Source: Flavobacteriales bacterium
Lineage (GTDB): Bacteria > Bacteroidota > Bacteroidia > Flavobacteriales_E > Vicingaceae
Direction of reading: 5' to 3'
Assembly: GCA_020853105.1 (NCBI GenBank)
Contig: JADYZM010000030.1
Coordinates: 1 to 64,000, forward strand
DNA: 64,000 nucleotides
The position numbers were made by a program, and so were the translations under genes. This document shows positions 44,175-53,225 of the stretch, one piece after another. Numbering within the stretch: the stretch's first letter is position 1; every line of letters starts with the position of its first letter. Below the pieces are notes generated by a model that saw only the letters and a program-made list of their open reading frames with translations, was not told the DNA's origin and searched no databases.

Positions 44175-47100
44175 CTATTTAATAAGAGTTACTTTTCCGA
44201 TGTAGTCGTGCCATTCATCAAACACATCTTTCACTCTAATTTTATAAACATACACATCAGTAGGTACAATATTTCCATTGTATTTTCCGTCCCAAGATTG
44301 GTCTAACCCAATTTCATCGTAAATTTTAATTCCCCATCTGTCAAAAATCATCACATGCAGTTCTTTTAACCCATATCCATCAACGTAGAAAAAGTCGTTA
44401 GTAAAGTCGCCATCTGGTGAAAATGCATTTGGAATCCAAATTGCGTAAATAGGTTTAATATCAATATATTTCTGTGTAGTATCTCTACAACCATATACGT
44501 TTTCAATTGCAAGAGTAACTAAATAGAAACCTGTATCAGCAAACTCATGAATCGGGTTTTGAACATTTGTAGTAAATCCATCGCCCATATCCCAAGACCA
44601 TTGAGAGGCGATAATTGAATGATCAGTAAACGTAAGTTCCTTATCCACAATAGAAGCTTCATCATTTGGCCAATACATGAAACTAGCCATAGGTATTGGG
44701 AAAGAATGAATGTAGTTAGGTTTGGTTAATGTGGTTTTACAACCAAACTGTGAAGTAGCTGTAAGTGTTATATCATAGTTTCTTACACTACTATTAGAAG
44801 GATTTAAGAAACAATTTGACGGATTTTGATTCACATTATCAGGAATATTGTCTCCATTAAAGTCCCAAGCCCACTGGGTTATTGCTCCTGATGAAATTGT
44901 TGAATTATCTGTAAACGTAACACAAACTGGAGCACAACCTTCAGTTATGTTTGGAGAAAAATCGACAACTGGCAATGGTTGAACTGTTACAGTCTTCGTA
45001 ATAGTATCAATACAATTGTGGCTAGTTGTTACAATTAATGTTGCTTGGAAAGTTCCTTCTGTTGAATAGGTATGAGTAGGATTTTGAATAGTGCTTGACG
45101 AACCATCAGCAAAATCCCAAGACCATGCAACATTTGTATTGGTTGTGTATAGATTTGAAACTGTTGATTTGTCTTCAAACTGTGTTACGTTGTGTAAACA
45201 AACAGTTGTTGGAATAAAATCAACAACGGGCAATGGCCATACTTCAATTCCATTTTTAATAATGGTGTCTTTACAATTGTTGTTTGTGGTTACGATTAAT
45301 TGAACATTATATAATCCTTCAGCAGTATAACTTTGGGTTGGGTTAGTAGTTGTTGAAGTTTGTCCATTACCAAAATTCCAATCCCAGTTGGTAATTGTTC
45401 CTGAAGTTACAGTTGATGTATTAGCAAACACAACATCGTCTTCAAAACAAGCATTGGTATAATTGAAGTTTGCATCAGGCATTGGAAAAATAGTTACTTG
45501 TTTTATAATTGTGTCTTTACACCCGCTTGATGTTGATACAACTAAACGAATGTCATAAGTTCCATCAGCGGCATACAAATTAGAAGGATTTTGGGTTGTG
45601 TTATCAACTGAGCCATCGTTTGTAAAATCCCACTGCCATTGATTAATTGTGCCCCCATTTCCGGTAGAAACATCAGTAAATGGAGCATAAGCATTTAAAC
45701 ACACATTTGTTACATTAAAATCAGCAGTCGGTTTTGGGTCAACTGTTATTGGAACAATAATATTATGTGTACAACCACTATCTGAGGTTACAGTTAAACT
45801 AACATTAAATGTTCCGGCAGTTGCATAAATATATGTGGGGCTGGTTGCTGAGCTTGTTCCTGAACCATCTCCAAAATCCCAAGCATATTGTGAAATTGAG
45901 CCTGTTGAAATAGTTGAGTTATTAACGAAAGAGGTTGTATATTCCAAACAAGCATTTGCAGCAGTAAAGCTTGCTACAGGGATTGGGTCAACAACAACTG
46001 TTACAGTAATTGAATCTTTACATCCCAAGGCACTAGTAACGAAAAGTTCAGTTTGATATGAACCAGCCGATGGAAAGCTGAAAGTTGGGCTTTGTGTTGA
46101 ATTATCAATTGACCCATTACCATCAAAATCCCATTGCCAAGTGTTTATGTTTGTTGTTCCACCATTGTCGCTGGAAGTATTTGTGAAAGTAGTTGCTGTG
46201 CCATAACACTCAGTAGTGTGAGTATAGCTAGCAATTGGGTTTTCAGAAACTGTAACGATTAATGTTGTATCGTGAGTACAACCAAAGTTATCAGTAACTT
46301 GTAAGTTGACATTGTGAGTTCCTGAAGTTGGTAGAACTACAGATGGACTTTGTGTTGTATTATCTACACTACCGTTATTTTGAAAATCCCATTCCCATTG
46401 GTTAATAGGATTACTTCCAGGAGTAGATGAATCAGTGAATGTGGTAGCTTTAGTCAAACAAGCTACGTTGGTAGTGAAATTAGATACAGGATTTGCATAA
46501 ACTGTTACGTTTGTATTGTAGTTATTGATACAACCGCTATCAGAAGTAACAGTTAAAGTAGCATTAAAAGTTCCTGATGTTGCATAAGTATGAGTTGGAG
46601 ATTGTGTTGATGCAGTTCCGGCATCACCAAAAGCCCACGCCCAATTAGTTATTGAACCTGATGAAACAGATGAGTTGTCACTAAAAGTTGTTGGAGTGCC
46701 TAAGCATTCAATAGATGGTGTGAAGTCAGCTACAGGTATAGGATTCACCGTAACAACTCTTGTTATTGAGTCTTTACAACCATTTGTATTTGACACAAGA
46801 AGCTCAACTGTATAATTTCCGGCTGATGAATATCCATTGGTTGGGTTTTGAGTAGTATTGTCAACACTTCCATTATTTGTGAAATCCCATGCCCATTGGG
46901 TTATTGCTCCTGCATTTGCAACAGACTGATCAGTAAAGCCTGAAGTTGTACCAAAACATACATTAGTAAAGGTAAACGCAGCAGTTGGTTTTGGAGTTAC
47001 AGTAACATTTATTGTTGTATCATGAGTACACGTATTTGGATCAGTAACTGTTAGTGTAACTGGGAAAGTACCAGAAGAAGCAAAAGTATAATTTGGACTT

Positions 47101-49286
47101 TGAGTTGAATTATCAGTTGTAGTATTGTTATCAAAATCCCATGCCCATTGATTTATTGGAACAGAGCCGTTTGTAGAAGTATTGGTAAATGTTGTAGCGG
47201 AATTGATACAAGCATTGTTAGTGGTGAAGCTAGCAATAGGATTAGCAAATACATCAACAGTAGTTGTATAAGATGCTGTACAGTTATTGTTTGTTGTTAC
47301 TGTTAGTTTAATAGTTTTTGTTCCTGATGTAGTATAGGTATTTGTAGGAGTTTGAGTTGTATTATCAGTGGTTCCGTTATTATCAAAATCCCATGCCCAA
47401 CCGGTAATACTTCCTGAACTAACTGAAGAAGTGTTATTAAATGTTGTTGTGTTACCTAAACACTGATTGGTTGCGGTAAAGTTTGCGGTTGGATTTGGAT
47501 GTACTATTACGTTAATAGTTGTATCATCAGGGCAAGAGCCGCTTGTTGATACTGTTAATTTAACAGGAAATGTTCCGGCTGTAGAGAAAGTATAAGTTGG
47601 GTTTTGAGTTGTGTTATCAACTGTCCCATCGTTATTAAAATCCCAACCCCAAGTATTTGCACCTCCAGTAGAGTTATTTGTAAAACTAGTTGCTAAACCT
47701 TGACAAACAGGAGTAGTTGAAAAAGACGCAGTAGTACCGGAAGTAACCACGACATTTTGTGTTAATGTGTCTTCACAGCCGTTGTTAAAAACAGTTAGAA
47801 GAACTGTATAGTTTCCTGCTGAAGGATAGGTGTATGTTGCATTTGTTGTTGTAGCATCTACAGTACCATCGTTTTGAAAATCCCATTGAACACTATCAAT
47901 TGACGAAGTTCCAACTACATACGATGTATTATTAAAGTTAATAGGAGTTCCTGCACAAACCGATGCAGGAGTAGCGGTAAATTGTGCTACAGGATAATCA
48001 GGTGAGCCTGTAATATCGGCAGTAAGCGTTAATCCACAAGCTGCTCCAGTAACAGGTGTTAAAAACACTTCATAGTGACCAGGTACATTTGTGGTAATGG
48101 ATTGTGTGGTTTGTCCGCCTGGTGTCCATGCATAGCTAGAAGCACCGGCTGGAGCTGTTAAAGTAACAGGTTGCCCACCACATATAACCGTTTGACTAGG
48201 TATAATTTGTAATGGGTCACAATTTGCATCGATATATGCATAACCATAGTGACCGCCTTGAGAACAATCTCCTACAGTAAATTCTATGGTAACATTTTGA
48301 CCAATATATGTTTGCAGTGGAGCAAATGCTGAACGCCAATTCGAATACATTCCACCCGAATAAGTGGTAAAATCCGGGTCGTTACTGGTAGCAACAACTT
48401 CATAAGCACCACAATTAATATTTGCACCTCCTTGGTCAAACATTCTTACGCTGAAATAGGGTTGCTCAATATTTGAATGTCCTGCATCGTTTAACACAAC
48501 AGCATAGTGATATGAGAATGCAGCAGAACCAGCATCAACTAGAAATGTTTGGCGAATTCTAGCAGCACCGTTTCCTGTTCCAGTGCCATCACCCAACATT
48601 ATTGAAGTAGCTCCTCCGTTAGGATTAACTCTTGGAAAACCACCAATTGCGTCATTTCCTCCGGTCATAATAACATGGTTTGGAGAAGCACCACAAGTTG
48701 ATGTTCCAGATTGTGTAAAACTATAGGGTGCCGAGGGTGAGCCTGGAACAGTACCTGTTATTACTTCCCAGCCACTGCAATTGCCTGTTTCAAAGTCTGC
48801 ATTGTTGCAAGGTTGTCCAGGCCCATAAGTTTCATCGGGGTTAATGGGTGGTGTTAATTTAAAAATATCAACATTTTGTGCTTCAGTTTCATATTTGTGT
48901 GCCCTTGCGTTAGGATTTTTTTCTATAAACTCATTAAAATCTCTTGCTATGTCGGCAATGATATTTATAGATTTAGAAAATGCAACTTGGTGAGAAAGCT
49001 GAGTATATTTTGATAGTTCTTTTTTAATCAAAGGCTTATAAACTTGCTCATATCTTTCATTAAAGAAGTGCTCTAATTCGTGGTTATCAATCTCTTTAAC
49101 CAGTCCAGTTTTTCGAATTTGACGAATAAAAAATTCTTTAACCTCAACATTAAGTTTTTCGTCAGTTAAAAACTCATTAACATTATAAATCTTGTTGTTT
49201 TCTTTTTTCGTTTCGGTTTGCGAAAAAGTTTGATTTGTTAGCATTAGCAACAAAACAACTACAAAGTTTTTAAGTAAATATTTCAT
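44175..49286 (-). CDS. giant PKD-repeat surface protein with type B T9SS (gliding motility-associated) C-terminal domain
   Basis: 1703 residues from ATG 49286 (M-K-Y-L-L-K-N-F-V-V-V); the open frame runs 48 codons further up without a plausible start. A signal peptide ends near T-F-S-Q. A helical region and a jelly-roll-like domain (about 150-340) are followed by an Ig-like unit, 14 PKD domains of about 82 residues (about 455-1605), and a C-terminal domain with W-I-P-N-A-F-S-P-D-G-D, F-D-R-W-G and D-V-Y-V-Y-K-I-R-V, the type B sorting signal. Thirteen PKD units have a Cys pair, and nine carry a D-x-N-x-D-G-x-x-D-like loop. It is probably a secreted, surface-attached adhesin. Confidence 0.92.
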   Translation of the reverse strand: MKYLLKNFVVVLLLMLTNQTFSQTETKKENNKIYNVNEFLTDEKLNVEVKEFFIRQIRKTGLVKEIDNHELEHFFNERYEQVYKPLIKKELSKYTQLSHQVAFSKSINIIADIARDFNEFIEKNPNARAHKYETEAQNVDIFKLTPPINPDETYGPGQPCNNADFETGNCSGWEVITGTVPGSPSAPYSFTQSGTSTCGASPNHVIMTGGNDAIGGFPRVNPNGGATSIMLGDGTGTGNGAARIRQTFLVDAGSAAFSYHYAVVLNDAGHSNIEQPYFSVRMFDQGGANINCGAYEVVATSNDPDFTTYSGGMYSNWRSAFAPLQTYIGQNVTIEFTVGDCSQGGHYGYAYIDANCDPLQIIPSQTVICGGQPVTLTAPAGASSYAWTPGGQTTQSITTNVPGHYEVFLTPVTGAACGLTLTADITGSPDYPVAQFTATPASVCAGTPINFNNTSYVVGTSSIDSVQWDFQNDGTVDATTTNATYTYPSAGNYTVLLTVFNNGCEDTLTQNVVVTSGTTASFSTTPVCQGLATSFTNNSTGGANTWGWDFNNDGTVDNTTQNPTYTFSTAGTFPVKLTVSTSGSCPDDTTINVIVHPNPTANFTATNQCLGNTTTFNNTSSVSSGSITGWAWDFDNNGTTDNTTQTPTNTYTTSGTKTIKLTVTTNNNCTASYTTTVDVFANPIASFTTNNACINSATTFTNTSTNGSVPINQWAWDFDNNTTTDNSTQSPNYTFASSGTFPVTLTVTDPNTCTHDTTINVTVTPKPTAAFTFTNVCFGTTSGFTDQSVANAGAITQWAWDFTNNGSVDNTTQNPTNGYSSAGNYTVELLVSNTNGCKDSITRVVTVNPIPVADFTPSIECLGTPTTFSDNSSVSSGSITNWAWAFGDAGTASTQSPTHTYATSGTFNATLTVTSDSGCINNYNTNVTVYANPVSNFTTNVACLTKATTFTDSSTPGSNPINQWEWDFQNNGSVDNTTQSPSVVLPTSGTHNVNLQVTDNFGCTHDTTLIVTVSENPIASYTHTTECYGTATTFTNTSSDNGGTTNINTWQWDFDGNGSIDNSTQSPTFSFPSAGSYQTELFVTSALGCKDSITVTVVVDPIPVASFTAANACLEYTTSFVNNSTISTGSISQYAWDFGDGSGTSSATSPTYIYATAGTFNVSLTVTSDSGCTHNIIVPITVDPKPTADFNVTNVCLNAYAPFTDVSTGNGGTINQWQWDFTNDGSVDNTTQNPSNLYAADGTYDIRLVVSTSSGCKDTIIKQVTIFPMPDANFNYTNACFEDDVVFANTSTVTSGTITNWDWNFGNGQTSTTTNPTQSYTAEGLYNVQLIVTTNNNCKDTIIKNGIEVWPLPVVDFIPTTVCLHNVTQFEDKSTVSNLYTTNTNVAWSWDFADGSSSTIQNPTHTYSTEGTFQATLIVTTSHNCIDTITKTVTVQPLPVVDFSPNITEGCAPVCVTFTDNSTISSGAITQWAWDFNGDNIPDNVNQNPSNCFLNPSNSSVRNYDITLTATSQFGCKTTLTKPNYIHSFPIPMASFMYWPNDEASIVDKELTFTDHSIIASQWSWDMGDGFTTNVQNPIHEFADTGFYLVTLAIENVYGCRDTTQKYIDIKPIYAIWIPNAFSPDGDFTNDFFYVDGYGLKELHVMIFDRWGIKIYDEIGLDQSWDGKYNGNIVPTDVYVYKIRVKDVFDEWHDYIGKVTLIK

Positions 49287-49502
49287 AACAAGTAGGTTAA
49301 AATGGTAAATAAAAATAAACAATTTCTTCGATTCCAACAAAATCAAAGACGAACAATACATAAATAGGCTGCCTTTGTTGATAAAAAAATTAATTTTTGT
49401 TTGAATTGTTATATTTTTAACAACAATCATTTTTATTAAACAATACTATTATCGTTTAACTCTTTTTATGAAATTAAATAATTCGGATATTAAGAAAAAG
49501 GT

Positions 49503-50510
49503 TTATTTGAGGAATGTGTCTTTAGGTAACATCAACTTATCAAATGTGTGGAACTGAATATAAATAAGAGATTCATTATTTAGATATCCATACATTCTGT
49601 CAATATCATAAGGAAAAGGATTGCCTTGATCGTCGACTGTTTTTCTATAATTATTCATGTGAAATGCCATGATATTTTTTGATTTTCCATAGATATCTTG
49701 AATTTCAATTTTAAAATATGGGTTAAGTTTCAAAATAGAATCTTTTTGCTCTTGTTTTAATTCGTCAAGAACTACCATTTCGTAATACACATTATCGTAC
49801 ATTTCAAGATACTGTTTAACTCTGTCTTCATTAAAATTTTGAATATTTTTGTTTTCACTGTCAAGCAAACTTAGTTTGCCTTCAATATTTTGAATAGAGA
49901 AAGATTCGTTTGGTTTTTCAAAAAAAGTAACTGTCAGTTTTTTAATTTCGTTTGGATTGTATTTAAATATTTCTGCATCTCTCCATTGCAAGGGATTAGC
50001 AAAAAAGCGTGTAGTTAAATAGCCTGAAAATCCGGGTATATGTGTTACAAAGGGTATGGAAGACTTCTTGCCATTATTTTCAAGTAGCATGTAAGTTCCT
50101 AAATTATCTTGTGTGTTTCCCCCTATGTAATACACTTTGTTAGGTTTTTCACTACCCATATAGATTTCAACTTTAGTTGCTTGTGTTGCCATGTCACGAA
50201 CTACATTGTTATGCGCTGCTTTTGCAACAGGATATTTTATGGCAATACGATAGAATGTATTCATTAAAACATCAATACTTTCAGGTCTGGCTTTTCTGTC
50301 GCCGTCAACTTTCCAAAAACTTTTATCACGAGTTAGCGTTACTTTTTCCCCTTTTGCATCGGCAATAAAAATTTTATTGATTTTTGCTGTATCCTCAATT
50401 GCAAAGTCTTTTAATTCACCTAACGTGTTGTTACTTTTGGTAAAATAAAAATAGGTTGCTGCACAAGCCAATACTATAAGTAGTATAATTAAAAATTTGT
50501 TGCCTTTCAT
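49503..50510 (-). CDS. DUF4340 domain-containing protein
   Basis: 335 residues. One N-terminal TM helix (F-L-I-I-L-L-I-V-L-A-C-A-A-T-Y-F-Y) is followed by the DUF4340 body: F-A-I-E-D-T-A-K-I-N-K-I-F-I-A-D, V-T-L-T-R-D-K-S-F-W-K-V-D-G (typical) and N-T-F-Y-R-I-A-I-K-Y-P-V. DUF4340 proteins commonly sit next to GldF/GldG-type ABC transporters, as here (18 bases after gldG). It is probably an envelope partner of that transporter. No enzymatic motif is seen. Confidence 0.88.
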   Translation of the reverse strand: MKGNKFLIILLIVLACAATYFYFTKSNNTLGELKDFAIEDTAKINKIFIADAKGEKVTLTRDKSFWKVDGDRKARPESIDVLMNTFYRIAIKYPVAKAAHNNVVRDMATQATKVEIYMGSEKPNKVYYIGGNTQDNLGTYMLLENNGKKSSIPFVTHIPGFSGYLTTRFFANPLQWRDAEIFKYNPNEIKKLTVTFFEKPNESFSIQNIEGKLSLLDSENKNIQNFNEDRVKQYLEMYDNVYYEMVVLDELKQEQKDSILKLNPYFKIEIQDIYGKSKNIMAFHMNNYRKTVDDQGNPFPYDIDRMYGYLNNESLIYIQFHTFDKLMLPKDTFLK

Positions 50511-50527
50511 TGATGTTCTTAATAAAT

Positions 50528-52270
50528 CTATTCGTTTGAATATTTTCGCTTTCTATATACAAAATGGAAAATTCCAAAGAGTAGAATTAACCCAATTGGT
50601 AATACTGTATTGATAGCTTGCCATTTTGTTTTTTCATTTTTCAGAATGTTTTTATCCATCAATCTGATGGTTAATTTTTTTGAACGAACTCCCATTAAAC
50701 CTGTATCATCACAAAGATAATTGACTACATTCAACAGAAAATCATCATTTCCGAATTGTTGGTTTGTGAATCTATCATAACCCAATTGATAATATTGGTC
50801 TGTTTTTGTATTTACATAATTTTTAGCAATATCACCATCGGCAATAACAACCATTTGGTTAAAATCACTTTTTTCTTTAAAGCTTATTTCATTGCTATTC
50901 TGAATTTCCAAAGGAACTCTGTTTTTGAAAACCGACTCAAATTTTCCTTCCAATAGTACGGCAGCAACCTGAATACCTGAATTAAATTGAGATTGGTCTG
51001 GCTCTAATCTGAGTAGCCCAAGACTAACACGGGTTGGAGTGTTGCTTACTTTAGTATAAATAGAAGATTTAAGCAATCCTGTTTTTTGTATTTCAGGTTT
51101 TGAAATAGTATCAATCGTGCTAACAAATTCAGCTCTAACAGCATTCAAATTATTTACGATTGGGTGAGAATTGGCTTGAGTTAAAAGAGGAAAAAAATAC
51201 CAGGGAAACAATTGTGTTTTAGGTTGATTTCCAATTCTTCCTGTTACTACCGGAATCGGTGCAGATTGCATATCCATTATTAAATTGGAATTCAATCGTA
51301 CGCCGTAAGTAAACAACATGTCATCTAGATTCAAATCTTGTGCAACAGCCATTGTTACATCTGAATTTTGAAGGCTATCCATGGTTGCAAATACTGGGTC
51401 AACAAGCCAAACCACTTTACCCCCATACATAACATATTGATCAATTACAAATTTGTCTTTTTCAGAAAAGTGCTGTGTTGGTTTTGCAATTATAATTGTG
51501 TTGTATTTTGGATATACTTTATATGCTTTTAGGCTATCAACCATAACTCTTTCGGTGAGGCTGTGAAGTTCTTCATTAAGTGAAATTCTATCAACAATAT
51601 AATATTCTGATAGCATGGTTGCTAAAGAGGCTGTTTCAACTTTATTTAACTCTCCGTGTCCTTCGATTAGAGCTACTTTTGGCACATTTGTTACTACAAG
51701 ATTTCGTATTGCATTTGCCACTTCGTATTCCAATGCTTCAATGGAGCTGTTCAGCATAATATCACCCGAAACTCCCATCTGACTTTTGAGAAGTTGAACC
51801 GGAATATTTTTTCCACGGTATGTAAAAATTGCTCCGGGCCAAATTATTTTATTTGACATTCCATTATCTTCTTTCACATTCAAGTCGGTTGGTCTGAGTC
51901 CTTCTTTAAATAGTTGACGATAGATATCTTCTTTTATTTTTTCATCGGAGCTTTCTGACGGATTAATAAATTCGTATTCAATGTTTCCATTGGAATAAGC
52001 TCTAAACTCATCTAACATCTCCTTTGTTTCATCTCTCAATCGTTTGAAACCGGCTGGAAACTCTCCTTCCAGATACACTTTGACGTAAATAATATCTTTG
52101 AGATCTTGTGTTAACTTTTTGCTATTTTCAGAAAGAGTATATCGTTTTTCGGAAGTCAAATCAAACCTTTCAAATGCAAAAGAACCAATGTAATTTGTAA
52201 CAAACACAATCAATACACCTACGAGTAAGGTTGTTAAATCTTTCTTTTTATTGCTTTTATTCGTTACCAT
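50528..52270 (-). CDS. gldG: gliding motility-associated ABC transporter component GldG
   Basis: 580 residues. A cytoplasmic Lys-rich start and TM1 (L-L-V-G-V-L-I-V-F-V-T-N-Y-I) precede F-D-L-T-S-E-K-R-Y-T-L-S-E-N-S-K-K-L, the GldG opening. A large periplasmic part includes E-Y-E-F-I-N-P, V-A-L-I-E-G-H-G-E-L and V-V-W-L-V-D-P-V. A C-terminal TM helix (V-L-P-I-G-L-I-L-L-F-G-I-F-H-F-V-Y) follows. It overlaps gldF by 7 bases and precedes a DUF4340 gene. GldA, the ATPase of this complex, is not in the window. The complex supports gliding in some flavobacteria. Confidence 0.93.
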   Translation of the reverse strand: MVTNKSNKKKDLTTLLVGVLIVFVTNYIGSFAFERFDLTSEKRYTLSENSKKLTQDLKDIIYVKVYLEGEFPAGFKRLRDETKEMLDEFRAYSNGNIEYEFINPSESSDEKIKEDIYRQLFKEGLRPTDLNVKEDNGMSNKIIWPGAIFTYRGKNIPVQLLKSQMGVSGDIMLNSSIEALEYEVANAIRNLVVTNVPKVALIEGHGELNKVETASLATMLSEYYIVDRISLNEELHSLTERVMVDSLKAYKVYPKYNTIIIAKPTQHFSEKDKFVIDQYVMYGGKVVWLVDPVFATMDSLQNSDVTMAVAQDLNLDDMLFTYGVRLNSNLIMDMQSAPIPVVTGRIGNQPKTQLFPWYFFPLLTQANSHPIVNNLNAVRAEFVSTIDTISKPEIQKTGLLKSSIYTKVSNTPTRVSLGLLRLEPDQSQFNSGIQVAAVLLEGKFESVFKNRVPLEIQNSNEISFKEKSDFNQMVVIADGDIAKNYVNTKTDQYYQLGYDRFTNQQFGNDDFLLNVVNYLCDDTGLMGVRSKKLTIRLMDKNILKNEKTKWQAINTVLPIGLILLFGIFHFVYRKRKYSNE

Positions 52271-52995
52271 TTTCGGCTACTTAACACCGTTTTTGTGAGT
52301 AATAAAAATAGAAAAATGACACCCAAGAAATAAATCACATCTCGTGTATCAATTACGCCCCTGCTCATTGAAAGATTATGTGCATTTATTCCTAAGTTAA
52401 TGATTAAATCATCAATTTTTTCAAACATTTTTAACGAGCTAATAGACTCGAAGCCCACATAAACAAAGAAACTAAGAAAAACACCAACAATAAAGGATAC
52501 AATTTGATTGTTGGAAATTGCACTTGAAAATAAGCCAATAGATACAAAAACACTACCTAAAAACAACAAACCAAAATAAGAGCCTAAAGTACCTCCAACA
52601 TCAATATTTCCAGTTGGGGCACCCAGTTGATAGACAGAATAAAAATAAACCAAAGTGGGTAAAACCGAGAAAAAAACCAGCAAAAATCCGGCTAAATATT
52701 TAGCAAATACAATTTGAAAATCAGTAAGCGGTTTTGTAAGCAACAATTCAATTGTTCCTGTTCTGCTTTCTTCTGAAAAAAGTCGCATAGTAATCGCAGG
52801 AATTAAAAAAATAAATACCCAAGGTGAAATATAAAACAAAGAGTCAAGACTAGAGTAGCCGGAATCAAGAATATTTGTATCTCCCGGGAAAATCCATAAA
52901 AAAAGCCCAATGGTAGTTAAAAAAATAGCAATAACAATATAACCTATCAACGACCCTAAAAAACTATGTATTTCTTTATAAATGAGTGAAATCAT
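52264..52995 (-). CDS. gldF: gliding motility-associated ABC transporter permease GldF
   Basis: 243 residues from ATG 52995 (M-I-S-L-I-Y-K-E-I-H-S-F-L-G-S-L-I-G-Y). An upstream in-frame ATG at 53028 lies before the -7 element (53017-53024), so the shorter form is chosen. ABC-2 permease with about six TM helices; the conserved part is L-F-S-E-E-S-R-T-G-T-I-E-L-L-L-T-K-P, and F-L-W-I-F-P-G-D-T-N is GldF-like. It works with GldA and GldG. First gene of the leftward gldF-gldG-DUF4340 run. Confidence 0.93.
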   Translation of the reverse strand: MISLIYKEIHSFLGSLIGYIVIAIFLTTIGLFLWIFPGDTNILDSGYSSLDSLFYISPWVFIFLIPAITMRLFSEESRTGTIELLLTKPLTDFQIVFAKYLAGFLLVFFSVLPTLVYFYSVYQLGAPTGNIDVGGTLGSYFGLLFLGSVFVSIGLFSSAISNNQIVSFIVGVFLSFFVYVGFESISSLKMFEKIDDLIINLGINAHNLSMSRGVIDTRDVIYFLGVIFLFLLLTKTVLSSRKW

Positions 52996-53016
52996 TTGAG
53001 CTATTTTAAGCGATTT

Positions 53017-53024
53017 CAAAAGTA
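53017..53024 (-). promoter_or_regulatory. -7 element TACTTTTG ahead of gldF
   Basis: CAAAAGTA on the + strand reads TACTTTTG on the minus strand, 21 bases before the gldF ATG at 52995. No clear -33 element. Confidence 0.4.
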
Positions 53025-53188
53025 CCATTTTTTGTATTGGAGAACATTGCTTCTTTTACTAAAGTTTAGAATTCTAACAATTTTTAACTTTTTTGAAATA
53101 CTTTTGCATACTTTTTAAATAGTATTTAATTGATTTACAATATACTTAAAAAAGAAAGTTGATATAATTTAACATTTTTTTAAATATT

Positions 53189-53196
53189 TAAATTTG
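53189..53196 (+). promoter_or_regulatory. -7 element TAAATTTG ahead of aspartate kinase
   Basis: Exact TAnnTTTG, 29 bases before ATG 53226, in a very AT-rich region; the -33 element is unclear. Confidence 0.4.
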
Positions 53197-53225
53197 CTTT
53201 ATTAATTTCGCAAAAAAATCAAATT

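Noticed and set aside
44340-47980. Long open frames antisense to the PKD gene, for example 45091-45303 and 45835-46056
   Set aside because: They are shadows of the repetitive codons of the real gene, with no recognisable protein features.
44175-49286. Repeated DNA units of about 250 bases, looking like an array
   Set aside because: They are codon-level repeats of the PKD domains in one long open frame, not CRISPR or non-coding tandem repeats.
49287-49502. Search for a tRNA, riboswitch or small gene in the leader of the PKD gene
   Set aside because: No cloverleaf, no conserved riboswitch core and no exact -7 element on the minus strand were seen; it is plain AT-rich sequence.
53066-53077. 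12-bp palindrome TTAGAATTCTAA in the gldF/lysC spacer
   Set aside because: Short, AT-rich and not aligned with either -7 element; likely chance.
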